A DNA stretch of 64,000 bases from Paenibacillus wulumuqiensis (GCF_000971965.1 NZ_LAQP01000013.1:124001-188000); one strand, 5' to 3'. Shown: positions 1 to 9,529, counted from the first letter of the stretch. The notes: generated by a model not told the origin, from the letters alone. Numbers and translations are program-made.

Positions 1-45
1 TGAGCTTCCAGCAGGCTTTTTGCACTACGCTGCACAGGTATACTG

Positions 46-76
46 AAAAGCATCGTCATTCGTGACGATGCTTTTT
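46..76. terminator. Bidirectional intrinsic terminator downstream of tmcAL
   Basis: A perfect 13-bp inverted repeat with a TTCG tetraloop (AAAAGCATCGTCA / TGACGATGCTTTT) has an A run on one side and a T run on the other. It can therefore end the - strand tmcAL transcript and also any + strand transcript entering from the left edge. Confidence 0.85.
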
Positions 77-121
77 CTGTACGGCAATAGGATTCATATA
101 TATCCATAAATGATGTACTCT

Positions 122-1342
122 CTAGACTCTGATCGGAGCACGATAATAATCGGAATACAGTTGACGAGCATCCTGTGAAGCAAAAGCAGACGCCTGCATT
201 ACGGTCGCCCGGATATCCATCTCCATATGCGGATGGTCCGTATCGGCTGGACGGGTAATCACAGGCAAAGTGGACGTTTTCTTCATTAATTTGAGCAGCT
301 GGCGTCCATGTTCGGTAAAGCCAAGCACACGCAGGTAGCCGGGACCGTCCTGCAGGGTGGCTTCCGTCAGTTCGGTCCGCCGGTGGCCGAGCAGCAGATG
401 GGCGATCAGCCGCTGCAGTCGGGCGTATGTATATCGCCGGGTCTTGAGGCTGTCCAGCAGTCCGGTCACCGAACAATCTGTCAGGGACGTCAATTTGGAC
501 AGCAGACGGTGTTCCAGTCCTTCATTCATATCATAATAGTCAGCCAAGCGGGCAGGTGTAGCAGTGGCTATCGTCTGCAGCAGCGGCTGCCAGAGGTCAT
601 TGATGTGAGCCGGCCCGCGTCCGGACTCGGTCTCATTGTGGATAATGCGCATGACTTCTGCAGGCATATAGGCAGCGGCCCGATCCGGCTGCTCCATGAG
701 CAGATTACGAATCGCCGTTGCGCTGGCAATCTGTTCATGCACAGGCTGCGGATCATGATAATGAGACTTTTCCCGCTGAATGGTACCGGGTACGATGGAA
801 CTGTTCAGACGCCTCAGAGCAATCAGATATTGAAGCCCCAGTGTATTATTGGGTTCGCTTAACATGGCTGCCGCTTCCGATGAGATGCTTTCTGCCGCAC
901 CGGCAGCCTGACTGACCGCTGCAGGGTAGCTCAGTCCTTCCTTTAGCGCATCCTGCAGTCTCTGCCTGAATTCAGGCCGTTCGTCTGTCAGAAGATCAGC
1001 TAGGGCATTCAGATGAAGCAGCGAACCGGCTTCACTGCCAAATACCAGCTGATCAACCACTCCGGTCGCTTCCAGCAGAGAAACCGCACCGTAGGCAAAC
1101 CATTCTGCAGGCTGCACCACATAGACAGAAGGCAGCTCGATCACCAGATCACATCCGCAGCGCAGTGCCATCTCCGCCCGCGCCCATTTGCTAAAAGCCG
1201 CCGGTTCGCCGCGCTGGGTAAAGCCCCCGCTCATGACGGCCACAACGGCATCACAGCCCGTCAGTTCACGTGTTTTATGTATATGCAGCAGATGTCCGTT
1301 ATGAAGCGGATTATATTCTACAATAATGCCGGCAACTTTCAT
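122..1342 (-). CDS. tmcAL: tRNA(Met) cytidine acetate ligase TmcAL (YlbM)
   Basis: The predicted 406-residue protein belongs to the YlbM/TmcAL nucleotidyltransferase family. In B. subtilis this enzyme makes N4-acetylcytidine at the wobble position of elongator tRNA-Met, using acetate and ATP (family knowledge). The N-terminus, MKVAGIIVEYNPLHNGH, carries the HxGH-type nucleotide-binding motif right after the first beta strand, and a GGFTQRGEPA segment follows. I chose the ATG at 1342 because the frame upstream of it looks non-coding, the family begins at this Met, and an AGGAGAG ribosome site sits just ahead of it. The gene diverges from ylbN-rpmF, the same arrangement as in B. subtilis. Confidence 0.93.
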   Translation of the reverse strand: MKVAGIIVEYNPLHNGHLLHIHKTRELTGCDAVVAVMSGGFTQRGEPAAFSKWARAEMALRCGCDLVIELPSVYVVQPAEWFAYGAVSLLEATGVVDQLVFGSEAGSLLHLNALADLLTDERPEFRQRLQDALKEGLSYPAAVSQAAGAAESISSEAAAMLSEPNNTLGLQYLIALRRLNSSIVPGTIQREKSHYHDPQPVHEQIASATAIRNLLMEQPDRAAAYMPAEVMRIIHNETESGRGPAHINDLWQPLLQTIATATPARLADYYDMNEGLEHRLLSKLTSLTDCSVTGLLDSLKTRRYTYARLQRLIAHLLLGHRRTELTEATLQDGPGYLRVLGFTEHGRQLLKLMKKTSTLPVITRPADTDHPHMEMDIRATVMQASAFASQDARQLYSDYYRAPIRV

Positions 1343-1458
1343 AAAATCTCTCCTCTTTTGGGTAAAAATATGGTAAAATAAATCGTATGTGCAATTTGTA
1401 GATTCTATTATAAATGATACGTTTACGATATCATTATACTGAATTAATAAATCATACG

Positions 1459-1488
1459 TTGACAAAAAGAGTCATTAATCGGTATAAT
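1459..1488 (+). promoter_or_regulatory. Sigma-A promoter for ylbN-rpmF
   Basis: A consensus TTGACA (1459-1464) and a consensus TATAAT (1483-1488) are separated by 18 bp. The start of ylbN lies 25 bp downstream. This is one of the two cleanest sigma-A promoters in the window. Confidence 0.85.
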
Positions 1489-1512
1489 AATTTTTGTTTG
1501 TTTGGAGTGATA

Positions 1513-2022
1513 ATGATGCAATTCCAATTTAGAAAAATGGCGCAGAGCGATCAGCCTATAGAGTTTCATCAGACACTTGATTCCGGCTTTGTAAAAAGCG
1601 GACGTAATGATATCCTGTCAGCTTCACCTTTACATGTGGATGTAAAAGCGAAGTACAGTGTAGATCAGGCTGTTGATGTGAACGGAACGTTGAAGCTTGA
1701 CTTACAGATGGCGTGTGCCCGCTGTCTGAGACCTGTGGATCTTCATCTTGATGTTGAAGTTCATGAGGAGATCAGACACGGCGAAGAACCGGAGAACGTA
1801 GCCGAGGAAGATGATGCAGTATATGTGAAGAGTGATACTGTGGATCTTCAACCTTATCTGGAAGAAGCTGCTTTAATGGATTTGCCGGCGGCAGTTCTAT
1901 GCAAGGATGATTGCAAGGGACTGTGCCCGACATGTGGAGTCAACCTGAACGAACAGGATTGTGATTGCGATAACCGGCCGATTGATCCTAGGCTGGCAGG
2001 ACTTAAGGATTTTTTCAAATGA
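1513..2022 (+). CDS. ylbN: DUF177/YceD family protein, 23S rRNA accumulation
   Basis: The predicted 169-residue protein of the DUF177 (YceD/YlbN) family is encoded immediately upstream of rpmF, the usual place for this family in bacteria. Members are linked to 23S rRNA accumulation or large-subunit assembly; the precise activity is not established. Visible features are a CARCL motif near the middle and a C-terminal cysteine cluster (CKDDCKGLCPTCG, then CDCD) that looks metal-binding. The ATG at 1513 follows GGAG by 5 bp; a second ATG at 1516 is equally possible. It is probably co-transcribed with rpmF from the promoter at 1459. Confidence 0.9.
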   Translation: MMQFQFRKMAQSDQPIEFHQTLDSGFVKSGRNDILSASPLHVDVKAKYSVDQAVDVNGTLKLDLQMACARCLRPVDLHLDVEVHEEIRHGEEPENVAEEDDAVYVKSDTVDLQPYLEEAALMDLPAAVLCKDDCKGLCPTCGVNLNEQDCDCDNRPIDPRLAGLKDFFK

Positions 2023-2083
2023 TTTGATAACTCTGTATTCAGAGTGTTAAATGGCATTCAATTAGATGAAGGAGGTGGGAACG

Positions 2084-2257
2084 ATGGCAGTACCTCAACG
2101 GAGAACTTCCAAGACACGCCGTGACAAACGTCGTACACACTTTAAATTGGCAGTACCAGGTATGGTAAAATGCGAAAACTGCGGAGAAATGAAATTATCT
2201 CACCGCGTGTGCAAAGTGTGCGGAACTTACAAACAAAGAGAGATTGTACAACAATAG
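2084..2257 (+). CDS. rpmF: 50S ribosomal protein L32 (zinc-binding form)
   Basis: The predicted 57-residue protein starts [17 protein letters not shown], the diagnostic L32 N-terminus. It ends with two CxxC pairs (CENCG and CKVCG), so it is the zinc-ribbon form and not a zinc-independent paralogue. The start ATG at 2084 follows a strong GGAGGTGG site. It sits 61 bp after ylbN and is followed at once by a strong terminator, so ylbN-rpmF forms a two-gene transcription unit. Confidence 0.97.
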   Translation: MAVPQRRTSKTRRDKRRTHFKLAVPGMVKCENCGEMKLSHRVCKVCGTYKQREIVQQ

Positions 2258-2266
2258 TCTTTCGCA

Positions 2267-2306
2267 AAAGTAGTACTTCATCACTTGATGGAGTACTACT
2301 TTTTTG
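2267..2306 (+). terminator. Intrinsic terminator after rpmF
   Basis: A long stem (AAAGTAGTACT-CATCA paired with TGATG-GAGTACTACTTT) with a 2-4 nt loop is followed by a run of T. It separates the ribosomal unit from the fapR operon. Confidence 0.9.
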
Positions 2307-2443
2307 TTTTGCAGGCAGATTATGGGGATATTCCTGTCATCTGGAGTGCATGTTTGGAAGGCAATAAAACCCCTCAGCCCTTGTGGCATATGGATTTAGG
2401 GAAGAAGATTGCACTGCCTCTTTCTTTTTGCGGAAATATGCTT

Positions 2444-2472
2444 TATACTACATTCTTAGTACCAGGTTCTAA
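2444..2472 (+). promoter_or_regulatory. FapR operator and promoter -10 box of the fapR operon
   Basis: The 17-bp element TTAGTACCAGGTTCTAA (2456-2472) is a palindrome with one mismatch around a central A. It matches the FapR operator pattern known from Bacillus (TTAGTACC-n-GGTACTAA type). A -10 box TATACT (2444-2449) ends 6 bp before it, so the operator covers the expected transcription start. The -35 is poorly conserved. FapR bound here would repress its own operon until malonyl-CoA releases it (family knowledge). Confidence 0.8.
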
Positions 2473-2569
2473 AACAAAACCAACAGGTTTACATATAGGT
2501 TTACAACAGCAGCATGGCATCATTCGGATGTCATTACAGCATCAAAGCAGTAGCCAACAAGGGAGGTGT

Positions 2570-3181
2570 GTGGCCATCGAACGTTTGCCCAAAAGGCAGC
2601 GGCAGCAGCGGCTCGTCAAAATTATCGATGATAATCCATTTGTTACGGATCAGGAACTGACCCGCCAGCTGAAGGTAAGCATTCAGACGATTCGTCTGGA
2701 CCGGATGGAGCTGGGCATTCCCGAGCTGCGGGAGCGGATGAAGCTGATGGCTGAACGCTCCTACGATCAGGTCAAGTCACTGCCGCTCGATGAAGTTATC
2801 GGGGAAGTTGTTGATTTGCAGCTGGACAAGAGCGGTATTTCCATTTTTGAGATTCGTGAGGAGCATGTATTCTCGCGTAACCATATTGCCCGGGGCCACC
2901 ACATTTTTGCCCAGGCCAACTCGTTGGCGGTAGCTGTCATTAACGATGCGATCGCTCTGACCGCTTCAGCGGATTTGCGGTTTGTGCGTCCGGTGAATCT
3001 TGGAGAGAAATGTATTGCCAAAGCCTATGTACAGTCCGGCACGACACGCAGAGGCAAAGCCCGGGTAGAGGTGCTGACATATGTGGGAGAAGAAATGGTA
3101 TTTCAGGGGAACTTTGTGATTTACCGGTCAGACGGGGAAGAACACGACGAAGGAGGACTTGATCATGCGAATCGCGATTGA
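2570..3181 (+). CDS. fapR: Transcription factor FapR, malonyl-CoA-sensing repressor
   Basis: The predicted 203-residue FapR has an N-terminal DeoR-like helix-turn-helix ([20 protein letters not shown], about residues 25-45) and a C-terminal hot-dog fold that binds malonyl-CoA. It represses fatty-acid and phospholipid genes when malonyl-CoA is low. Conserved hot-dog segments [25 protein letters not shown] and [10 protein letters not shown] are present. The upstream frame is open but does not resemble the family; I place the start at GTG 2570, next to GGGAGG, where the alignment with FapR begins, although the spacer is short (about 3 nt). The 3' end overlaps plsX by 17 bp. Confidence 0.93.
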   Translation: MAIERLPKRQRQQRLVKIIDDNPFVTDQELTRQLKVSIQTIRLDRMELGIPELRERMKLMAERSYDQVKSLPLDEVIGEVVDLQLDKSGISIFEIREEHVFSRNHIARGHHIFAQANSLAVAVINDAIALTASADLRFVRPVNLGEKCIAKAYVQSGTTRRGKARVEVLTYVGEEMVFQGNFVIYRSDGEEHDEGGLDHANRD

Positions 3182-4148
3182 CGCGATGGGGGGAGATCAT
3201 GCTCCAGACAGCAATGTCTTAGGCGGATTACAGGCAGCAAAAGAATGGAAAGATACGGAGATTATTCTGGTTGGTGATGAGCAGCGGATGCGATCCCTGC
3301 TGTCCGAGATTCCTTCCAATCTCCGGATTGTACATGCGTCCGAAGTAATTGAACCGGATGATGAACCGGTTAAGTCCGTTCGACGCAAAAAGGATTCTTC
3401 AATGGTCGTCGCAGGCCGCATGGTCAAGGACAATGAAGCGGACGCGATGATTTCCGCCGGTAATACCGGGGCATTGATGACGACAGGTCTGCTCGTCGTC
3501 GGACGTATGGCAGGCATCGAGCGGCCGGCACTGGCGCCGATGATTCCGACCATTGACGGCCGGGGCGTACTGGCGCTTGATCTGGGTGCCAATATGGATG
3601 CCAAGCCCGAACATCTGGCACAGTACGCGCTGATGGGCAGCATTTACCGGGAAAAGGTACAGGGTGTAGCGAATCCCCGTATCGGCCTGCTGAATGTCGG
3701 CACCGAAGCTCAAAAGGGCAACGAGCTGACCAAAGAAGCTTTCCCGCTGCTTGAAGCACTGCCGATCAATTTCGTGGGCAATGTAGAAGCGCGGGATATT
3801 CTGAACGGCGTATGCGATGTTCTCGTATGCGATGGATTTGCCGGAAATATTCTGCTCAAGTCCATGGAAGGAACCGCTTCGGCGATTTTCTCCCTGCTTA
3901 AGGATAGTTTTACCCGATCGCTCAAGAACAAGCTGGCGGCAGCCGTGCTGATGCCTGAACTGCGCGGTCTCAAGGATACACTGGATTATAAGGAACATGG
4001 CGGTGCACCACTGCTCGGACTGAACGGACTGGTTGTCAAAAGTCACGGTTCTTCCGATGCGGGTGCGATCAAAAACGCTGTACGCCAGGCCAGAGTAGCG
4101 GTTAGCAGCGGACTGGTTGCCAACATTTCCAAAGAAGTTATACAATAG
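3165..4148 (+). CDS. plsX: Phosphate acyltransferase PlsX
   Basis: The predicted 327-residue PlsX converts acyl-ACP and phosphate into acyl-phosphate, the acyl donor for PlsY in phosphatidic acid synthesis. The protein begins [14 protein letters not shown], the family signature, and contains [20 protein letters not shown] and [13 protein letters not shown] chose ATG 3165 because AGGAGG lies 8 bp upstream; the in-frame TTG at 3159 is too close to that site. It overlaps the end of fapR, which implies translational coupling. Confidence 0.96.
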   Translation: MRIAIDAMGGDHAPDSNVLGGLQAAKEWKDTEIILVGDEQRMRSLLSEIPSNLRIVHASEVIEPDDEPVKSVRRKKDSSMVVAGRMVKDNEADAMISAGNTGALMTTGLLVVGRMAGIERPALAPMIPTIDGRGVLALDLGANMDAKPEHLAQYALMGSIYREKVQGVANPRIGLLNVGTEAQKGNELTKEAFPLLEALPINFVGNVEARDILNGVCDVLVCDGFAGNILLKSMEGTASAIFSLLKDSFTRSLKNKLAAAVLMPELRGLKDTLDYKEHGGAPLLGLNGLVVKSHGSSDAGAIKNAVRQARVAVSSGLVANISKEVIQ

Positions 4149-4225
4149 GTTTTTGTTGAATTGCCATTTGCACATTTTTGCAGATTCTATCCATCATGGA
4201 AATTAGCGAGAAAAGAGTGACCTAT

Positions 4226-5212
4226 ATGAGCGTTTTGCCTATCGGAATTATCGGAACAGGAAAATATGTTCCTGAGAAAATATTAAGCAATGCTGATCTG
4301 GAGAAAATGGTCGATACGAATGACGAATGGATCGTCAGCCGTACCGGTATCCGTGAGCGTCATATCGCTGCACCGGATCAGGCGACCTCGGATCTGGCTT
4401 ATGAAGCGGCTGTCAAGGCGATTGCTTCTGCAGGCATTACGGCAGAAGAGCTGGATCTGATCGTGATTGCGACGATTACGCCGGATATGTCTTTCCCTTC
4501 CACCGCCTGCATTTTGCAGGAAAAGCTTGGAGCCAAGAAAGCAGCAGCGTTTGACCTGTCTGCCGCCTGTTCGGGGTTTGTCTACTCGCTGGCAGCAGCG
4601 ACCAGCATGCTGCAGATGGGCATGTACAAAAATGCCCTGATCATCGGTGCGGATACACTGTCCCGGATTACGGACTACACCGACCGCAATACCTGCGTAC
4701 TGTTCGGCGATGGAGCCGGCGCGGTAGTGATCGGTGAAGTTGGCGAAGGGCGTGGATTCAAATCATTTGATCTGGGCGCTGAAGGTGCAGGCGGCGAACT
4801 GCTGAAACTGCCGGCTGGCGGTTCCAGAACACCAGCCTCCGCAGAGACACTGGAAGCCAAGCAGCATTTTATCCAGATGAGCGGACGTGAAGTATTCAAG
4901 TTCGCGGTACGTGTAATGGGGACAGCGACCGAAGAAGTGCTGCGCAAAGCGGAAATGTCCAAGGATGATATCGATCTGTTCATTCCTCATCAGGCGAACG
5001 TGCGCATTATCCAGTCCGCCATGGAGCGTCTGAACCTGAGCGAAGACCGTGTAATGGTCAACGTGCAGAACTATGCCAACACATCCGCAGCTTCCATTCC
5101 GCTGGCTCTTGTAGAGGCGGTAGAACAGGGTCGCATTAGCGAAGGCGACCGTGTCGTTATGGTCGGTTTTGGCGGCGGTCTGACATGGGGAGCATCCGTG
5201 CTGGTATGGTAA
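4226..5212 (+). CDS. fabH: Beta-ketoacyl-ACP synthase III
   Basis: The predicted 328-residue FabH condenses an acyl-CoA primer with malonyl-ACP to start type II fatty-acid synthesis. The catalytic triad is visible as Cys115 (SAACSGF), His255 (IPHQANVRI) and Asn285 (YANTSAAS). The glycine-rich C-terminus GFGGGLTWGA is typical. The gene starts 77 bp after plsX at ATG 4226 with a weak GAGTGA ribosome site; the frame extends upstream but the family alignment starts here. Firmicute FabH enzymes often accept branched primers, but substrate choice cannot be read from the sequence. Confidence 0.96.
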   Translation: MSVLPIGIIGTGKYVPEKILSNADLEKMVDTNDEWIVSRTGIRERHIAAPDQATSDLAYEAAVKAIASAGITAEELDLIVIATITPDMSFPSTACILQEKLGAKKAAAFDLSAACSGFVYSLAAATSMLQMGMYKNALIIGADTLSRITDYTDRNTCVLFGDGAGAVVIGEVGEGRGFKSFDLGAEGAGGELLKLPAGGSRTPASAETLEAKQHFIQMSGREVFKFAVRVMGTATEEVLRKAEMSKDDIDLFIPHQANVRIIQSAMERLNLSEDRVMVNVQNYANTSAASIPLALVEAVEQGRISEGDRVVMVGFGGGLTWGASVLVW

Positions 5213-5301
5213 CGGGTGATCGTGTTAGTATTAGAACTGCATAAGCATGACAGCAAATGAACGACCAAATATAATCAACGGATTTCAGGAGGTTATTCCG
5301 A

Positions 5302-6234
5302 ATGGGTAAAATCGCATTTGTGTTTCCCGGACAGGGAGCACAAAAAGCAGGCATGGCCAAGGATGTGTATGATGCAATGCCGGAAGCGGCAGTGTATTTC
5401 AACAAGGCTGATGAAGTGCTTGGTTTTCCTATCAGTACACTCGCTTTTGAAGGTCCGGAAGAAGAACTCAAGCAGACAGCCAATACGCAGCCTGCACTGC
5501 TGACAGCCAGCATCACGCTGCTGGAAGCACTCAAAGCCCGCAATATCCAGCCGGATTATGTGGCAGGGCATAGCCTTGGCGAATACAGCGCTCTTGTAGC
5601 GGCTGGTGCACTGTCCTTTGAGGATGCGGTAGCGATTGTCCGTGCTCGCGGACAATTTATGGAACAGGCTGTTCCTGCCGGCCAGGGTGCCATGGCAGCC
5701 GTACTGGGTGCGGAACGCGAAGCGCTGACAGCGTTGTGTGCAGAGATTACAGCCGACGGTCATGCGGTAGAGCTGGCCAATGTCAACTGTCCGGGACAGA
5801 TCGTTGTATCGGGTTCCCGGGAAGGCGTCGATGCGGTTGCCGGCCGGGTCAAGGAGATCGGCGGCAAGCGTGCGATTGCACTGGAAGTGAGTGGACCTTT
5901 CCATTCTTCCCTGATGAAGCCTGCAGCCGAACGTCTCGGCGAGCGTCTGCAGGAAGTACAGATTCAAGATGCAGCAATTCCGGTTGTAGCCAATGTAACA
6001 GCCAGTCAGGTGACGTCGGGTGATGATATCCGTTCGCTGCTGGTAGAACAGGTGTATTCTCCTGTATTATGGGAAGACAGTGTTCGCTACCTTATTAATG
6101 AAGGTGTGGATACATTTATCGAGATTGGACCGGGCAATGTACTGACAGGCCTGATCAAAAAGACAGATAAAAATGTACGACTCATTAACATTAACAGTCT
6201 GGAAAGCCTGGAAACTATTGAAGTTGACGCCTGA
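5302..6234 (+). CDS. fabD: Malonyl-CoA:ACP transacylase
   Basis: The predicted 310-residue FabD moves malonyl groups from CoA to ACP to supply extender units. It starts MGKIAFVFPGQGAQ and carries the nucleophile elbow GHSLGEYSA (Ser91) and the catalytic His segment GPFHSSLM. The ATG follows AGGAGGT by 9 bp. It sits 89 bp downstream of fabH and 64 bp upstream of fabG, in the conserved fap/fab order. Confidence 0.96.
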   Translation: MGKIAFVFPGQGAQKAGMAKDVYDAMPEAAVYFNKADEVLGFPISTLAFEGPEEELKQTANTQPALLTASITLLEALKARNIQPDYVAGHSLGEYSALVAAGALSFEDAVAIVRARGQFMEQAVPAGQGAMAAVLGAEREALTALCAEITADGHAVELANVNCPGQIVVSGSREGVDAVAGRVKEIGGKRAIALEVSGPFHSSLMKPAAERLGERLQEVQIQDAAIPVVANVTASQVTSGDDIRSLLVEQVYSPVLWEDSVRYLINEGVDTFIEIGPGNVLTGLIKKTDKNVRLININSLESLETIEVDA

Positions 6235-6298
6235 TACAGGCTTGACTTGATAACCATGCAGCATCAATTACGAATCGTACCAGGAGAGGGAGGAATGT

Positions 6299-7054
6299 AT
6301 GGAAAACAGTAAACCGCTTCAAGGGCAGGTTGCACTGGTAACAGGAGCATCCCGTGGTATTGGACGCAGTATTGCGCTTGCACTGGCTGCTGCCGGTGCC
6401 GACGTAGCCGTCAACTATGCGGGCAGTGAGTCTGCTGCCAATGAAACCGTAAGCCAGATCGAAGCCATGGGTGTAAAAGCTATTGCCATTCAAGCCAATG
6501 TCGGCAAGACCGATGAGGCAGAGGCCATGGTCAAACAGGTCAATGATACATTTGGCCGACTGGATATTCTGATCAACAATGCAGGCATCACGCGTGATAA
6601 TCTGATTATGCGCATGAAGGAAGATGAATTTGATCAGGTCATCGAGACGAATCTCAAAGGCGTATTCAACTGCCTCAAAGCAGTGACACGCCCGATGATG
6701 AAGCAGCGTTATGGCCGGATCGTCAACATTTCTTCCGTGGTCGGTGTTCAGGGTAATCCGGGCCAGGCCAACTATGTAGCAGCCAAAGCAGGCGTAATTG
6801 GCCTGACCAAATCTGCGGCCCGTGAGCTCGCTTCGCGCGGAATCACTGTCAATTGTGTAGCGCCAGGATTTATCGCTACCGACATGACAGATGAACTGAA
6901 CGAAGATCAGCGTGCCGGCATTCTGAATACCATTCCACTGGGACGGCTTGGACAGCCGGAAGAGATTGCTCAGGTAGTGTCCTTCCTGGTATCACCAGCT
7001 GCTTCCTATATGACAGGTCAGACCCTGCATGTGGATGGCGGAATGTACATGTAA
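6299..7054 (+). CDS. fabG: 3-oxoacyl-ACP reductase FabG
   Basis: The predicted 251-residue short-chain dehydrogenase carries out NADPH-dependent reduction of beta-ketoacyl-ACP, the first reductive step of elongation. The cofactor motif [12 protein letters not shown] is near the N-terminus, NNAG lies at mid-chain, and the active-site Tyr159-x3-Lys163 is in NYVAAKAG with the Ser in NISSVVG. The start ATG 6299 has a strong GGAGAGGGAGG site. Position between fabD and acpP separates it from the many other short-chain dehydrogenases. Confidence 0.95.
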   Translation: MENSKPLQGQVALVTGASRGIGRSIALALAAAGADVAVNYAGSESAANETVSQIEAMGVKAIAIQANVGKTDEAEAMVKQVNDTFGRLDILINNAGITRDNLIMRMKEDEFDQVIETNLKGVFNCLKAVTRPMMKQRYGRIVNISSVVGVQGNPGQANYVAAKAGVIGLTKSAARELASRGITVNCVAPGFIATDMTDELNEDQRAGILNTIPLGRLGQPEEIAQVVSFLVSPAASYMTGQTLHVDGGMYM

Positions 7055-7112
7055 TATATAGAGCATTCTTACAGATGCTTATATAGATTTTTATCTGCAA
7101 TTTTCGTATAAT
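7055..7112 (+). promoter_or_regulatory. Hairpin and possible internal promoter between fabG and acpP
   Basis: A hairpin formed by TATATA-GA-GCAT and ATGC-T-TATATA (7055-7085) is followed by ATTTTTAT, resembling a weak terminator or processing site. A consensus TATAAT at 7107-7112 lies downstream, but its -35 region is poor. Together they could uncouple acpP expression from fabG. Confidence 0.4.
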
Positions 7113-7135
7113 ACTTGGAAGAGGAGGTGAACCGG

Positions 7136-7369
7136 ATGTCTGATGTTATGGAGCGTGTAAAACGCATCGTTATCGACCGTTTAGGCGCTGACGAGGCTGA
7201 TATCAAGCTTGAATCTTCTTTTAAAGATGACCTTGGCGCAGATTCCCTCGATGTGGTGGAACTCGTTATGGAATTGGAAGATGAATTCGACCTGGAAATT
7301 TCTGATGAAGACGCGGAGAAAATTACGACCGTAGGTGAAGTTGTGAACTACATACAATCTCATACCTAA
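7136..7369 (+). CDS. acpP: Acyl carrier protein
   Basis: The predicted 77-residue acidic acyl carrier protein carries the growing acyl chain on 4'-phosphopantetheine at Ser37 in the motif [15 protein letters not shown]. The four-helix ACP pattern is complete. The ATG at 7136 follows GAGGAGGTGA by 5 bp, one of the strongest ribosome sites in the window and fitting for an abundant protein. In-frame codons upstream of it include the ribosome site and are not part of the protein. Confidence 0.97.
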   Translation: MSDVMERVKRIVIDRLGADEADIKLESSFKDDLGADSLDVVELVMELEDEFDLEISDEDAEKITTVGEVVNYIQSHT

Positions 7370-7376
7370 GGATCAT

Positions 7377-7414
7377 AAGTCCCGTTACCTGCGATATACT
7401 GCAGGTCGGGACTT
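7377..7414 (+). terminator. Stem-loop after acpP, possible partial terminator
   Basis: AAGTCCCG paired with CGGGACTT and ACCTGC paired with GCAGGT form an almost continuous 14-bp stem with an 8-nt loop. The T run (ATTTTT) begins only about 6 nt after the stem, so termination may be partial, giving less fabF than acpP transcript. Confidence 0.5.
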
Positions 7415-7484
7415 CTCCACATTTTTGGCGTCTATCGGAGTGAATACAAAATATACACATGCAGTCGATATGAGGTGAATGTGT

Positions 7485-8723
7485 TTGAAGCATAGAGTGG
7501 TAATTACAGGTCTCGGAGTGATGACAGCTCTGGGCAAGGATAAAGATACATTTTGGAATAACTTGATGGCCGGCAAGTCCGGCATTTCACCGATTGAAGG
7601 ATTTGATGTGAGCGATTATCCAACGAAAATCGCCGCACAGGTTCATGATTTCAACCCGGAAGAATATATGGAACGCAAAGAGGCACGCAAGCTCGATCGT
7701 TTCGTACAATTCGCGGTAGCGGCTACAGCGGAAGCGCTGAAAGACAGCAAGCTGAATGTACGTGAAGATACAGATCCTGAACGTGTCGGCGTGATTATCG
7801 GCTCCGGTATTGGCGGTCTGGGCACGTTTGAAGATCAGCACAGCATTTTGCTGGAAAAAGGTCCAAAACGCATCAGTCCATTTTTCATCCCGATGATGAT
7901 CGCGAACATGGCTTCCGGTCATGTATCGATCGTTCACGGAGCCAAAGGCCCTAACGTAGCACCTGTTACGGCATGTGCAAGCGGCAGTCATGCGATTGGA
8001 GATGCGTTCAAATTCATCCAGAGCGGTGAAGCGGACGTAATGATTACCGGCGGAGCGGAAGCGACGATTCGTCCTACCGGACTCGCAGGTTTCTGTTCGA
8101 TGCGCGCCATGTCCACACGCAATGATGACCCGGCTGCAGCCAGTCGTCCATTTGATACAGGACGTGACGGATTCGTAATGGGTGAAGGTTCAGGCATACT
8201 GATTCTCGAATCTCTGGAACATGCGCAAAAGCGCGGTGCTCACATTTATGCAGAGGTTATTGGTTATGGTCTGAGTGCAGACGCATTCCATATGACAGAA
8301 CCCGATCCGGATGGACCGGCCCGTTGTATGAAAATGGCGATCCGCACAGCAGGCATTCAGCCGGAAGACATTGATTACATCAATGCTCACGGTACATCTA
8401 CACCGGTAGGTGACAAATCGGAGACCCGTGCGATCAAAATGGCACTGGGCGAGCATGCAGCCAAGATTGCTGTCAGCTCCACCAAATCCATGACCGGCCA
8501 TCTGCTTGGCGCAGCCGGCGGGGTAGAAGCGCTGATCTGTGCATTGTCTCTGCAGAACCAGATTATTGCGCCAACGATCAATCTACACGATCAGGATCCA
8601 GAATGTGACCTTGATTATGTACCGAATGAACCACGTCAGGCCAATTTGAATGTAGTAATGTCCAACTCTTTTGGATTCGGGGGACATAATGCCTCGATCA
8701 TCCTGAAGAAATTTGAAGCGTAA
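7485..8723 (+). CDS. fabF: Beta-ketoacyl-ACP synthase II
   Basis: The predicted 412-residue FabF elongates acyl-ACP with malonyl-ACP. The Cys-His-His triad is Cys164 ([10 protein letters not shown]), His302 ([11 protein letters not shown]) and His339 (GHLLGAAGG). I chose TTG 7485 because GAGGTGA ends 6 bp before it and the product then begins like other FabF proteins; the in-frame ATG at 7479 abuts the ribosome site. It is followed after 12 bp by rnc, so the two are probably co-transcribed. Confidence 0.95.
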   Translation: MKHRVVITGLGVMTALGKDKDTFWNNLMAGKSGISPIEGFDVSDYPTKIAAQVHDFNPEEYMERKEARKLDRFVQFAVAATAEALKDSKLNVREDTDPERVGVIIGSGIGGLGTFEDQHSILLEKGPKRISPFFIPMMIANMASGHVSIVHGAKGPNVAPVTACASGSHAIGDAFKFIQSGEADVMITGGAEATIRPTGLAGFCSMRAMSTRNDDPAAASRPFDTGRDGFVMGEGSGILILESLEHAQKRGAHIYAEVIGYGLSADAFHMTEPDPDGPARCMKMAIRTAGIQPEDIDYINAHGTSTPVGDKSETRAIKMALGEHAAKIAVSSTKSMTGHLLGAAGGVEALICALSLQNQIIAPTINLHDQDPECDLDYVPNEPRQANLNVVMSNSFGFGGHNASIILKKFEA

Positions 8724-8735
8724 GGAGTCAGTTTC

Positions 8736-9428
8736 TTGAACGGAGATGTGAAACAGCTACAGCAACAAATTCAAATTCAGTTTCATAACCGCCAGCTGCT
8801 CAAACAGGCATTCACACACGCATCGTATGTGAATGAACATCGCTTCAGTCAGCATCAGGATAATGAACGTCTGGAGTTTTTGGGAGACGCGGTTTTGGAG
8901 TTGACGGTGTCGGAGTATCTGTACAATGAATATCCCGAACGTCCGGAAGGCGAACTGACCAAGCTGCGTGCAGCGATCGTCTGTGAGCCTTCCCTGGTAA
9001 AGTTTGCGGAATCACTTGATTTTGGACGTTATGTTCTGCTCGGTAAAGGAGAAGAACTGACAGGCGGGCGTCAGCGTCCGGCATTGCTCGCCGATGTATT
9101 TGAATCTTTTATCGGAGCGTTGTACCTGGATCAGGGTCTCGATGCAGTAAAATCTTTCCTGGATAAGTATGTATTCTCAAGCATATCGCCCGGTGGCCAG
9201 TTCCAGATGATGGACTTCAAGACGGAACTGCAGGAACTTACCCAGCATCACAATATGGGCGTTTTGGAGTACCGTATCGTCGAGGAAAAAGGTCCTGCCC
9301 ATGAGCGGGAGTTTGTCTCGGAAGTATATATGGGAGAAGAGAGTCTTGGCCAGGGATCAGGCCGCTCCAAAAAAGAAGCGGAACAACGCGCGGCGTCTGC
9401 TGCACTGAACCGGTTGAAGCTGAAATAA
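8736..9428 (+). CDS. rnc: Ribonuclease III
   Basis: The predicted 230-residue RNase III cleaves double-stranded RNA, including rRNA precursors. The signature [14 protein letters not shown] holds the catalytic acidic residues, and a second acidic site is in [15 protein letters not shown]. The C-terminal double-stranded RNA-binding domain is recognisable by the [14 protein letters not shown] segment. Translation starts at TTG 8736 with AAGGAG 8 bp upstream. The fab-rnc-smc-ftsY order is conserved in Bacillota. Confidence 0.96.
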   Translation: MNGDVKQLQQQIQIQFHNRQLLKQAFTHASYVNEHRFSQHQDNERLEFLGDAVLELTVSEYLYNEYPERPEGELTKLRAAIVCEPSLVKFAESLDFGRYVLLGKGEELTGGRQRPALLADVFESFIGALYLDQGLDAVKSFLDKYVFSSISPGGQFQMMDFKTELQELTQHHNMGVLEYRIVEEKGPAHEREFVSEVYMGEESLGQGSGRSKKEAEQRAASAALNRLKLK

Positions 9429-9459
9429 CATTCTCTTTTCTGACAATTACAGGACAAAC

Positions 9460-9526
9460 AAAGAGCAAAGAGCAGTCATAGTCCCCTTGAGGAGTACAAG
9501 AGGCACGACCGCTTTTTGCTCTTTTT
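9460..9526 (+). terminator. Intrinsic terminator between rnc and smc
   Basis: An 18-bp stem with one A/C mismatch and one G/U pair (AAAGAGC near 9460, GCTCTTT ending 9524) encloses a 29-nt loop and ends in a T run. It ends the fab-rnc transcript, so smc needs its own promoter. Confidence 0.8.
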
Positions 9527-9529
9527 CCA

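Noticed and set aside
1-45. Possible end of a + strand gene at the left edge
   Set aside because: Too little sequence to tell; the terminator at 46-76 could serve such a gene, but nothing can be named.
3159-3164. TTG start for plsX at 3159
   Set aside because: It lies only 2 bp after AGGAGG, whereas ATG 3165 has ideal spacing and matches the family N-terminus.
3399-4175. A 258-codon - strand open frame antisense to plsX
   Set aside because: Low-complexity shadow of a well-conserved gene, with odd composition (many Gln, Arg, Cys).
5225-5241. Second FapR-like site upstream of fabD (TTAGTATTAGAACTG)
   Set aside because: Only the left half resembles the operator; no symmetric right half and no promoter next to it.
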